NCBI GenBank assembly: GCA_010093685.1
Contig: MU006224.1
Location: 1-64,000 of the forward strand
Origin: Ophiobolus disseminans
Taxonomy: Eukaryota > Ascomycota > Dothideomycetes > Pleosporales > Phaeosphaeriaceae
Length of the DNA stretch: 64,000 nucleotides
Reading direction: 5' to 3'
The notes under the pieces are model-generated. The model saw only the letters and a program-made list of their open reading frames with translations, searched no databases and had not been told where the DNA came from. The position numbers and the translations under genes are program-made. Shown one piece after another: positions 32,177-42,367 of the stretch (position 1 is the stretch's first letter; every line of letters starts with the position of its first letter).

Positions 32177-33009
32177 TTACCAACTAAAAGTCTGGCCCCC
32201 CTCAATAGTTATGTTTTCTGCCTGGTTCGCGATTTTGTTGTCGTGGTTATTGAATATGGTGCGTGGCTTGTTTGACTTGCAAAGGGTCAGCTACTAAGAC
32301 CATCCCTTTTGTTGTATATACCTACTTCAGATCTTTTGGCCGCAGATATTGCAGCCTGTAAGTCCTTGTCCTGTGCCTGGACAATGTCCTTCAGAGCAGA
32401 GAGGGTCTCTAAACCAATCTCAGAAACTTCAATTTCACAGAGGTGGAGCTGCTCTTGCTTAACAGCTGGGAAGGCTTCAAGAAGAGCGTTGACCAGGTCA
32501 ATAATGTCCTCAATCAACCTGTTGAAAGGTTTTTCCTCAAACAATGCCCACTTTACTTTCTGGCGCAGCGAAGTTCCATTTTGACGCTTGATGCAAAGTT
32601 TGCGCATCTTCTCATGCAAAGACTGGCCTAAGGTGTCCATGTCTGCGTGCACGTCAAGGATGGCAAGATTAGGGTCGTCTGGCTTTGCGGAACGCGTGTA
32701 CTTCGCCGATTTTTCCTCAGCACCAGCAAATAGCTGTAATATCTGGCTCAGTAGGTCCTCCGCTTTAAGTTTGTCTTCCTCCTGGATGGTTGCTCCTTGT
32801 AGCGATCGAGCGTCTTTGAGGTTACCGCTCAGCCCTACGGCTTCGCCCCAGCGCGATAGTCGTAGCCTTGCGTCGTCCAACTTAAGCAAGCTGGTTTGAA
32901 AGTTGGTACCAAAGCTGCGGCTCAGCTGGACGTACTCGAAGCAGTCCACGGCATTATTGAAGAGGCCAGCAAGGGCGATAATGCCGACAGCAAGGCCACC
33001 TACTTCCAT
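32177..33009 (-). CDS. HeLo-domain cell-death executor with C-terminal amyloid-like motif
   Basis: Exon 1 (33009-32326) encodes a HeLo (prion-inhibition and propagation) domain: MEVGGLAVGIIALAGLFNNAVDCFEYVQLSRSFG opening, then LLKLDDARLRLSRWGEAVGL, helices to about residue 215. The frame runs past a GTAGGT donor to a stop at 32287; I instead infer a 50 nt intron (32325-32276, branch CTGAC, acceptor CAAG). This joins in phase to 32 codons ending at TAA 32177 and gives 260 residues. The added end contains NKIANQAENITI and GGQTFSW. In Podospora HET-S the HeLo domain permeabilises membranes once a C-terminal prion motif is templated; the same role is inferred here. The partner NLR lies divergently 390 bp away and carries the matching motif. 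Confidence 0.85.
32276..32325 (-). other. Inferred intron uncovering the HeLo C-terminal motif
   Basis: Donor GTAGGT, branch-like GCTGACC and acceptor GCAAG, 50 nt, phase 0. The neighbouring NLR gene uses an identical GTAGGT donor for its third-exon intron. The strongest support is that the new exon encodes a motif matching the NLR N-terminus. Transcript data are lacking. Confidence 0.75.
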
Positions 33010-33399
33010 GGCGATAGCTACCGCAAGGGAGTAAAGACGTGAGCAGAAAGAGGGCTGAGGCAGACCACTCACAGAGGATAGGAGTATGAAGACCTCAGGC
33101 CTTGTCGCAGAGAGATGCAATGCAATACAGTTCAGTTAAGAAGTGCAGATGTAATGCAGAGAAGATGATGCCCGCAGGACTGGATCTCTTTGACATACTA
33201 CAACCGTGTGGCGCAGCGCCTTTCTTTCAGCCGCGGGGTTACCAAAACCAAGTGTCAGTGCAGCCTGGCGAAGTGCCCTGGCATTCGTCTCGGCAATGCA
33301 TCCCCATCTGTGGGAAGCGCACTCGATGCCTGAGTCTGTGCTATCTCCCTTCTCTGTACCTTCCTCGCCGTGCGAGGTTTAGTCGTTCGTGCAGTCAAC
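33010..33399. promoter_or_regulatory. Shared divergent promoter region of HeLo and NLR genes
   Basis: 390 bp between the two ATGs, transcribed outward on both sides, so co-regulation is plausible. I see no convincing TATA or CCAAT element. Short open frames here are not conserved family members. Confidence 0.45.
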
Positions 33400-36300
33400 A
33401 TGAGATGTTCCGCCGACCTCCAGCCTAGCAGCATCGTCAATGAGAGAAATCAGGTCACAAATCAGGCCACTCACATCACCATAAACAAACAAAACATCGG
33501 GCAGTAAGTTCTAAGTCAAAGCTCATGACACAAGTACTCGTTAGCCACTAATGAGCTTAGACATGGTCGTGATGCTCAAGATCTACTCGGCCAGTTGCCG
33601 CACGCTGCCGAGGCGCCCGTCTACTCGAAAGCGAAGGAGCACGAGCCGACCTGCCTTGATGGCACACGTGTCGCCCTCCTCAACGACATATACGACTGGG
33701 CAGAGGGAGAAGACGACCGATGCGTCTTTTGGCTGCGCGGCCTAGCAGGCACCGGTAAATCGACGATCGCACGGACTGTCGCGCGCAGCTGTCACGACGA
33801 GCGCCATCTAGCGGCCAGCTTCTTCTTCTCGCACGGCGGCGGCGACGTTGGCCACGCCGGCAAATTCGTCACAAGCATTGCGGTGCAGCTTGCGGACAAT
33901 GTACAAGGATTGCGACAGCATATCTGCGCAGCTATAGCAGAGCGCAGCAATATAGCCAGCGAGTCTTTGCGGGACCAGTGGCACCACCTTGTCCTCCGCC
34001 CACTATCAGCGCTACACGAGCCAGGCTCATATACTATAGTTGTTGATGCGCTTGACGAGTGCGACAACGACGACGATATCCAGATCATCATACGTCTGCT
34101 GGCCGAGGCTCGATCGCTAAAGAAAGTTCGACTGCGAGTGTTTCTGACGAGCCGTCCAGAAGTGTCAATCCGAGACGCGTTTGACCAAATGACAGATGCG
34201 AAACCCAAGGACTTTAAGCTGCACAACATATTACCGTCGATTGTTGGCCAGGACATACGACTTTTCCTAGAGAACGAGCTCAAGTCCGTTGGCCAGAGAT
34301 GGTATTCACACGCTGGCTGGCCAGGCGCAGAAACCATCATGCAGCTAGTCCAGAGCGCTAGTGGTCTGTTCATCTGGGCAGCCACTGCCTGTCGCTTCAT
34401 CCGCGAAGGGAAGAAACGCTTTGCAGCCAAACGGCTGGAGACAATCCTACACAACGACAGCAACACTCCCGCCGCCCCAGAGAAGCATCTTGACCAGATC
34501 TATCTAACTGTGCTTCAGAACTCAGTCTCTGTGGACTATACAGACGAAGAGGGAGAGGAGCAGTGCAGGATGATAAGAGACATTCTCGGGACCATAGCCG
34601 TACTGCTCTCTACTCTACCCGCATGGTCTTTGAGCAAGCTACTCCAGGTTGCAGATGAAGACGTTGAACAGTCACTAGACGATCTGCACGCTATTCTCGA
34701 CATACCAGACCATCCACAGCAGCCGCTTCGCCTACACCATCCATCGTTTCGCGACTTCCTACTTAACAAAGAGAGATGTTGCAACGATAACTTCTGGGTT
34801 GACAAAAGAGGTACACACAAGAAACTAGCATCTCGCTGCCTTAAGCTTTTGTCTGGACCAAGCGGCCTTTGTCAAGATATGTGCAACCTTGTAAGCCCTG
34901 GAGTGCTACGGAGTGAGATCGACGATGGGACCGTTGCTAGCAGTCTGCCACCTGAACTGCAGTATGCTTGCCGCTACTGGACTAGTCACATTATACAGAG
35001 TCAGCAGGACATGCGCGACGGAGACGCCACCCACCTCTTTCTCCAGAAGCACCTTCTCCACTGGCTTGAAGCCATGAGCCTCATGAGAGAGTCGAGCCGG
35101 TGCGTTCACTTACTCGACAGCCTTCAGGCACTTACAGGCGTAGGTTCTATACACAATTCGTCTTGGTGCTGTGCTAACATGCAGCATAGCCTTCTGCAAA
35201 CATCGCTCAAAGCTTTCTACACGACGCTAAGCGATTTGTGCTACGGTTCCAGCCTGTGCTCGCAGATGCACCGCTGCAGATCTATTGCTCCGCACTCGTG
35301 TTTGCACCCAAGCAGAGTCTGATACGACAAACTTTTGTAGACCAGGTGCTAGAGAGGGTTAAGATGCTGTCCATGAGAGAAGCAGACTGGGATGCCTGTC
35401 GCAGCACGCTGGAGGGCCATTCCTCACATGTCACGGCGGTGGCCTTCTCGCCAGACGGGCAGCTGGTCGCGTCGGCATCCTGGGACNNNNNNNNNNNNNN
35501 NNNNNNNNNNNNNNNNNNNNNNNNNNNNNNNNNNNNNNNNNNNNNNNNNNNNNNNNNNNNNNNNNNNNNNNNNNNNNNNNNNNNNNNNNNNNNNNNNNNN
35601 NNNNNNNNNNNNNNNNNNNNNNNNNNNNNNNNNNNNNNNNNNNNNNNNNNNNNNNNNNNNNNNNNNNNNNNNNNNNNNNNNNNNNNNNNNNNNNNNNNNN
35701 NNNNNNNNNNNNNNNNNNNNNNNNNNNNNNNNNNNNNNNNNNNNNNNNNNNNNNNNNNNNNNNNNNNNNNNNNNNNNNNNNNNNNNNNNNNNNNNNNNNN
35801 NNNNNNNNNNNNNNNNNNNNNNNNNNNNNNNNNNNNNNNNNNNNNNNNNNNNNNNNNNNNNNNNNNNNNNNNNNNNNNNNNNNNNNNNNNNNNNNNNNNN
35901 NNNNNNNNNNNNNNNNNNNNNNNNNNNNNNNNNNNNNNNNNNNNNNNNNNNNNNNNNNNNNNNNNNNNNNNNNNNNNNNNNNNNNNNNNNNNNNNNNNNN
36001 NNNNNNNNNNNNNNNNNNNNNNNNNNNNNNNNNNNNNNNNNNNNNNNNNNNNNNNNNNNNNNNNNNNNNNNNNNNNNNNNNNNNNNNNNNNNNNNNNNNN
36101 NNNNNNNNNNNNNNNNNNNNNNNNNNNNNNNNNNNNNNNNNNNNNNNNNNNNNNNNNNNNNNNNNNNNNNNNNNNNNNNNNNNNNNNNNNNNNNNNNNNN
36201 NNNNNNNNNNNNNNNNNNNNNNNNNNNNNNNNNNNNNNNNNNNNNNNNNNNNNNNNNNNNNNNNNNNNNNNNNNNNNNNNNNNNNNNNNNNNNNNNNNNN

Positions 36301-36853
36301 NNNNNNNNNNNNNNNNNNNNNNNNNNNNNNNNNNNNNNNNNNNNNNNNNNNNNNNNNNNNNNNNNNNNNNNNNNNNNNNNNNNNNNNNNNNNNNNNNNNN
36401 NNNNNNNNNNNNNNNNNNNNNNNNNNNNNNNNNNNNNNNNNNNNNNNNNNNNNNNCAGTCAAGGCGGTGGCCTTCTCGCCAGACGGGCAGCTGGTCGCGT
36501 CAGCATCCGAAGACAAGACAGTACGGCTGTGGGAGGCGGCGACAGGGACGTGTCGCAGCACGCTTGGAAGCCCTTCCAAGTACATTACTTATATCGAGTT
36601 CTCAACAGATGGCCAGGTACTTCACACGAATAGAGGCGATATTCCTTTGCTTCAAACCCCTGCGGTCACATCGCTCTCGAGGCCGCATCCACAGTCCTTT
36701 TACGTTGTAGTGGAGTATCAGTGGGTATTGCGCAACCAGCAACGCTTTCTATGGCTTCCGCCAGAGTATCGATCAAGGTCGACCGCAGTACGCGAGAACA
36801 TAGCTTGTCTAGGGCTTGCATCTGGTCGTGTAGTTCTGCTTAGGATTTCCTAG
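33400..36853 (+). CDS. NACHT-WD40 NLR (STAND receptor) with N-terminal amyloid-like motif
   Basis: Exon 1 (33400-33503) starts MRCSADLQPSSIVN and carries NQVTNQATHITI at residues 17-28. A 57 nt intron (33504-33560; GTAAGT, CTAAT branch, TTAG) joins in phase to the NACHT exon: Walker A GLAGTGKS at about 95-102 and Walker B TIVVDALDECDND at about 195-205. A second intron (35140-35189; GTAGGT, CTAAC branch, CATAG) restores the frame into DAKRFVLRF and APLQIYCSALVFAP, then WD40 units beginning TLEGHSSHVTAVAFSPDGQLVASAS. A 969 nt run of N hides most repeats. After it come one WD unit and the typical closing block FLWLPPEYR...LASGRVVLLRI. WD repeats sense a ligand, NACHT oligomerises, and the N-terminal motif would template the HeLo partner. 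Confidence 0.88.
35487..36455. other. Assembly gap (969 N) inside the WD40 array
   Basis: The frame before the gap (0) and after it (2) disagree if 969 is taken literally, so the length is an estimate or repeats are misjoined. WD units in this family are about 126 bp and often almost identical, the usual cause of such gaps. Confidence 0.97.
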
Positions 36854-37085
36854 CGTTGTGCATTAATAGCATCAATTTACTATAGTCACAGTGCATGCTT
36901 AACGGCGTCGTATGAAAAGTCACTATATGATACACGCCTTGTCGTCAGCAATCTCCCTCGAAAACAACCTTCGCGTTGGAGTTTATACGCTCGGACTGCC
37001 TGCTAAAGCTAAGCTACAGCCCTCTGCCAGCCGCTAGAAATAGATTACGCGAAGACGGTTACATAATATGTGCAGAGGCTGGTAT
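36854..37085. other. Downstream region of NLR gene, no gene seen
   Basis: Unique sequence between the stop codon and the MITE, presumably containing the 3' UTR. Confidence 0.4.
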
Positions 37086-37509
37086 GATTTGTCCCCCTGT
37101 TTTTGAGATTTGTCCCCCGCCGAAGTACCGAATTGCCTTACATTCACACAACTTAACACCAACAAGATTGCAATAGATTTTTGATTGTCAAATAATACTC
37201 TAGGGCCATGTAAAGCTTCCCTGAGAATCTCAAGCTAGAACTTAGTCTGTGGTGCGAATCAATTGCATGTTGAAGTTGGTGACATTCTGGAAGAAATTGG
37301 CAACTTCAACTCGATTTGACTCGCTCCTATCGCCTCAGAATTTCTCAAAACGTAGGGGCCATGTACTTTGATGTATGCGAAACCTATTTCTAGCCTCAAA
37401 GATAAGAATTACACGTGGTATTGCGGTGGAATTGTATTGCGGAGCACAAGAGCTGCCATTTTCGGTACTTCGGCAGGGGACAAATCTCAAAAACGGGGGG
37501 ACAAATCAC
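37086..37509. mobile_element. MITE-like element with 47 bp inverted repeats
   Basis: 37086-37132 (GATTTGTCCCCCTGTTTTTG onward) and the complement of 37463-37509 match almost perfectly. Each arm holds ATTTGTCCCC twice, like the doubled motifs in the termini of the pogo elements here. The 330 bp interior has no coding capacity. A clear target duplication is not visible. Confidence 0.8.
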
Positions 37510-38262
37510 GCCAGCCATGTGCAGAGCCACTTAGCGCGAGCCGAGGTACTAATTACGACTGCGATCTTGCATGAACATGGGTATTGCAGGTGCCACGAGG
37601 CTGAACATAGCTCATTGCATTATCCCACGGTCTCTAGGACATAATCGCGATCTTCCAACATTTTTTTAGATGCTACTATCCCTCCATGTGACGGAAAACC
37701 CGGCCTGGCGGCATGCCGGTAGTGCTCCCCACCACAACAAAGTCCACTACAGCTAGTAGGCCTAGATAATTTCGGAATAGGGACTTTGACCACGAAGCTT
37801 TCTCTACCCTTCTTCTCGTTGCTAACAAATTCCTGCTTACTGAGCAAAACCACAATTCGCTGCTGGTATGCACAGCAGCCTTGCCTCGGACAGCCTCGGA
37901 TGTGCTAGAGGTTTAGTGCACATGTCTAAGAGTCTGACGAGCTATACTAATATGTACAAAAAGTGTATCCCGAGCCAAGTGCTACGGCATCCATGCCGTG
38001 GCGCTGGCGTGCAGGTTGTCATTATACAGAGCAGGATCGACAACTATTGACGCTAGCTGTAAACCATACGAAAGTAGTTTAGCCGTATTTAATCAGTGCT
38101 GATGTCAGATTCTCGTACTGCCAGCATAGCTTAGGCGAAGCGCCCGGCTACAGCTAGGTCTAAGCATGACTCGCTCGACCTTGTAGACACGCACGAGCCG
38201 CACCACTCTCCACGTACGCCTGTTGGTAGAGCAGATACATGTAGAAACAGAGGCTTGAATAC
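37510..38262. other. Gene-free stretch
   Basis: Nothing recognisable on either strand; several short frames lack any family feature. Confidence 0.45.
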
Positions 38263-38454
38263 TGTAAGGGGTTGAACCTTAAAAAGGAAATAGGCACGAC
38301 TACATGCACCAGCCCCGGCCAAAAGGCAGGCACAAGTTGAATCAACGGTGTTCAACTTGCGTAGTTGATATTTATACAGCATGAAGACATGTGAGGCGTG
38401 ACTGCGCCGCTCTCAAACCCACTAGTGGGTCCTGCATGGGTCTAACCCATCACA
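38263..38454 (-). mobile_element. Solo LTR of TRIM family C (192 bp)
   Basis: Nearly identical to 22364-22555, with perfect target duplication AATAC (38258-38262 and 38455-38459). Confidence 0.93.
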
Positions 38455-38643
38455 AATACAGTCCTACAGCGACGGAAGAGTTGATTCAGGGTAGCTAGTG
38501 CAAACATACAGAACCTTTCGTCCTATCTCGCAGACAGCTTTCAGCTTCTAATAGCTATGTTTGCTAGTCCGCGCAGCAGCTTTGACTCTTTGCCTGTCTA
38601 AGTTAATTATACACTTGTTCATGTGATGGGTGTATTGGGATTT

Positions 38644-41313
38644 TTAGCGAATCTCGAACTCCAGCTCTGCAGCTTTCAATGTTGCAGGAGGCAGTAAAGA
38701 GATACCCTCCCCATCCATAACACCATTGATGTATGCTTCGCCGATCAACTCCCAACAATGTTTGTCGCCAAAGAAATGCTTGCGAAGCACGACTGGAACG
38801 CTACAGCCATATAGTACGCAGAGTCGATCGTTTATTCTTGCATGTCTAGTCATAAGCCCAATCACTGTGCCTTTACTGCCATCCGATCTTGTTGCCGCAA
38901 ACGTGCGACGATTCCATATCATCGCCCGAATTGACTGTAAAAGGCTTTCGACATCTTTCGGAAGGTCCATATCCAGTAGGTCCTCAGGATCGACAGTTGA
39001 GACAAGCTTTACCGTGTCAGACTCATGAAGGGCGCCTGAGGCATCGTAATTGATTTCTAGTAGTCGAATTATTGCTGAACGGTAGCTCGACGGAGCTGGC
39101 TGTCCTTGGTAATTTCGGTTTGCGCAAAGAGTTTTCCAAATGGCGTCCGTCGCATCGACAGGAACTAAGCCCTTGTTAGTCGGTTCCCCTCTGAGGATAT
39201 TCAGACATTCTTTTGTAAACATCCCATCTACCATTCGAGCGGATCTCCGGGTGATTTCGCCAAGAACTATGCCCTTACAATACAGCGATCCGGTACAGGC
39301 GTTGGTGGCCTTGACTCTTCCGACACGAACCTGAGGACTTGTGGAATTATGCGCATTATATGACCCAACTAGTAGATCTGCATTCAAACGATCAGTTGCA
39401 TGCCGGGAATCGATGCCGAAAGGGAGGCGATCTTTTGGCGAGATCCACGACGGAACATGTGATTGAAGCGTAGGGTCGACACGGCCGATGGGAGGCATTG
39501 ATGACACCGAGACAGGTGCCCAGGGGCGACAGATGATGTCTAAAGAGCCTGATTTACAGCAATGCAACACGAAGTTTGCAAATATGTCTAGGAGACTGCC
39601 GTTGTAGTCTGGAACCATAGTTGTGCTTGAGCCTGATGCCAAGGTGGAGCTGCTATCTTTGGCTAGATTCAGAAGAGCAAAGATCGTATCACGCTCGTCG
39701 GAGGTCTCGCAAAAGGTAGCGCGTTGCACAAGCTTTTCCAAGGTCAAACATCGAACTAGAACTGCTTCCTTGGACCGGTCAAAGACGTCTTTAATCGTAT
39801 CAAGCAGTCGAGTCGCAGAAGAATCGCAAAAATTAGCCAGAGGAATCTCGCGCGCTGTGCTCTTCAAGGTCCCTAAAGATCGTAACACAACGGCGAGTTT
39901 TGCTCGCACTAATGATACAGCGCGAGAGAAGTTGTCCATATCAATTCTGCAATCTCCGCAGATAATGAGTGTGCTTACTGAGAAAGCTGCTTCTTGTATG
40001 ATCCAACGTCGCCGGAACTAAGGCCTTGTAAGGACTTGGTTGAATGCTTTGAAATCTCTGTTCTCCCACCATACATCCTGCCAGTGGAAGTCTGGCTGGA
40101 TAAGACGAGACATGAACTCCATAGCAATCTTGCTTGCACTGTCTTCTTCTCCCAACCATACCCATATTGTCCTGGCCTTATGATAGATCTCTGCCATGAG
40201 CGTGACCTGCATATTTCTCTCGAGCTCGTTAGACTGATCGATGCATAGAGTGTCTATCCATATAGACACACTTCTTCGAGTGTCTCTGATTCTTTGTAGA
40301 GCATGGTGGAGGTTTGGTCGTATGTTCATTCTTTGGCCATTTATGTAGATTGGGAGGATGTCCGGTTCATCGCCCCAGACATAGCTTAGGGCGCTGTAGG
40401 CCGGAGGCTGCCGAAGATCATGTTCATGGATGGAACCTTGTATCGCATTGCCATTCTCTGCAGGGTCAAGAATCAACACACGAAAGCCAAATTCATCAAG
40501 TTGGTGTAGGTAGGACGGCACCTTTGGCTGAATGTAAAAGGCAGGAACCATCCGTCTCTTATTCTCTTCTTCAAGCCTTTTGAATGCACGTTCTTCTCCC
40601 TCTCCGTAGATGGGTGGCAGAAAAACTCCAAGCAGCCCCAACAAACAGTACGCCTTGTCTTCTCTCAGCGTTGTCGTGCGCTTGGCCACCCAGCTGACTC
40701 GTTCTTCATAACTGAATTCGCTTAGCTTTTGGCCTCTCAGCGCCTCAGTAGGAACCCCAGTAATCTCGTGTATCTCCTGCTCTAGCAAGATCCTGCTTCC
40801 TAAGAGCTTGCCCTCTCTCGAGAAGAATTCAACACTAGCTGGCGCTAGAAGGTCTTGCAATGTCCAGCCCCGTGTGAACCATCGGCTGCGTCGGAAAGCT
40901 TGTTCCCACGATATGCGAAAGGCCTCAGCGTCGGTGACCTCTTCTGGCACAGCAACGTCTGATAAATATACGTAGCACCTCGATGCACGCTGGTACCAGT
41001 GGAACATGGAGTTGATCGCCGTGCTCAGCTCATGACTAGTAGACTTATCGATGCAGCAGGTGTCGACCCAGAAGTACTCAAGACCATCTGCTGCGGCACG
41101 CTTGCTACAGAAGCGGAGCTTCGCGTAGCCGGACTTGAGTATGCCTGTTCCCTTTAGAAGCTCCTTATATGTGACCTCCTGGTCTGCCGTCCAGGTGTGC
41201 AAGAGGATGGCGTATGGAGGGGTTTCTTCGTCATCGAATGTAACCAGCTGAAAGCCACCGCCCGGGGAGCGCTTTAACAGACGTAATCCATTAACTGAAT
41301 ACTGCAGGAGTCG
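38644..41313 (-). pseudogene. Double-HET-domain protein stopped by one RIP-type nonsense change
   Basis: One continuous minus-strand frame of about 890 codons has a single stop, TAG at 40020-40018, where family context (RP*FRRRWIIQEAAF) needs Trp (TGG). The first HET domain is of HET-E/D type (PPYAILLHTW, YFWVDTCCID, RGWTLQDLLAP, LLGLLGVFLPPIYGEGEERA). A second HET domain of HET-6 type follows (FRVLILDPAENG, YSALSYVWGDE, IWIDTLCIDQ, ERNMQV, IWVWLGEE), then the long C-terminal region (RRRWIIQE onward to ELEFEIR). Two HET domains of different class in one frame are unusual. The true start is unclear: the frame stays open upstream of RLLQYS without an ATG at the expected place. HET proteins drive incompatibility-linked cell death. 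Confidence 0.82.
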
Positions 41314-41387
41314 GCCTTCAGATTTATTACGTAAGTCTTTTCTTGGAAACGTTTGTAGCGTAGATCCTTAAAGACAATTAGCCATCT

Positions 41388-42209
41388 CTAACGCGTCAAA
41401 CCAAAGCGTCTTACGGCATCGAACCTACCGGATAGGCTTTGTATTTCGTGCACTGCTTGCCCCTGCTGCCGCTTCTGTATCTCCTCTTTAAGCCGCATAG
41501 TCGCATAGTCCCCTCCCTCTCCGTAGATAAGCGATAAGAACACCCCAAAGATCCCCAGATAGTATATTTTGTCTTCCTTCAGCATCGTTGTGCGTCCCGC
41601 TGCCCAGCGCATACGTTCCTCAACGCTGAACTCGCTGAGCTTCTGACCTCTTAGCGCCTCAGTAGGAATTCTAGTAATCTCGTGTATCTCCTGCTTTAGC
41701 AAGATCTTGCTCCCTAAGAGCTTGCCCTCGCAAGAGAAGAACTCGACGCTGGCCGGCGCTAGCAGCTCCTGCAGCGTCTAGCCTCGTGTGAACCATCGAC
41801 TATGTTGAAAAGCCTGGTCCCAGGATATGCAATAGGCTTCAGGATTGGCAACCTCTTGTGGCACAGAAACGTCGGTCAGGTATACGTAACAACGGGCAGC
41901 GCGCTGGTACCAGCGGAACATAGAGTTAATCGCCGTGCTCAGCTCGTCGCTCGTGGTCTTGTCGATGCAACAGGTGTTAACCCAGAAGTACTCAAGACCG
42001 TCAGCTGCAGCGCGCTCGCCACAGAAGCGGAGCTTTGCATAGCTGGACTTAAGTATGCCTGTTCCCTTTAGAAGCTCCTTATATGTGACCTCCTGGTCTG
42101 CCATCCAGGTGTGCAAGAGGATGGCGTACGGAGGCGCGGAGTCGTTGTCAAAAGTGGTCAGCTTGAAACTGTCATCCCCTAGGAGGCGCTTGAGAAGGCG
42201 CATGCTCAT
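41388..42209 (-). pseudogene. HET-domain paralogue, truncated
   Basis: Start MSMRLLKRLLGDDSFKLTTF, then the same HET-E/D-type domain as the neighbour. A stop at 41780-41778 in RG*TLQELLAP replaces Trp (TGG to TAG). One residue is missing in the LLGxFGV block (YYLGIFGVF). The frame ends at 41388 after EEIQKRQQGQ, so the second HET domain and C-terminus are absent. Head-to-tail arrangement and high similarity show a tandem duplication. Confidence 0.85.
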
Positions 42210-42367
42210 TTAGCATGTTCTCCCGAGAAAACGCTGGCAGACTCGACCTCGCGCAGCAGTACAAGCGCAGAAAGGGCAGAGAGATAAGAGATGTGCAGAG
42301 CGAGAGACGTCGCTGCCGTGCGCACGCATTAGACACATTAGGCAGGCTGCTGGAAGCGGGCGACCTA

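Noticed and set aside
32287..32330. Unspliced C-terminus of the HeLo protein as the true end
   Set aside because: Possible, and noted as an alternative, but the spliced tail matches the NLR motif much better and has proper intron signals.
37620..37873. Two short minus-strand frames
   Set aside because: No conserved motifs and composition like non-coding sequence.
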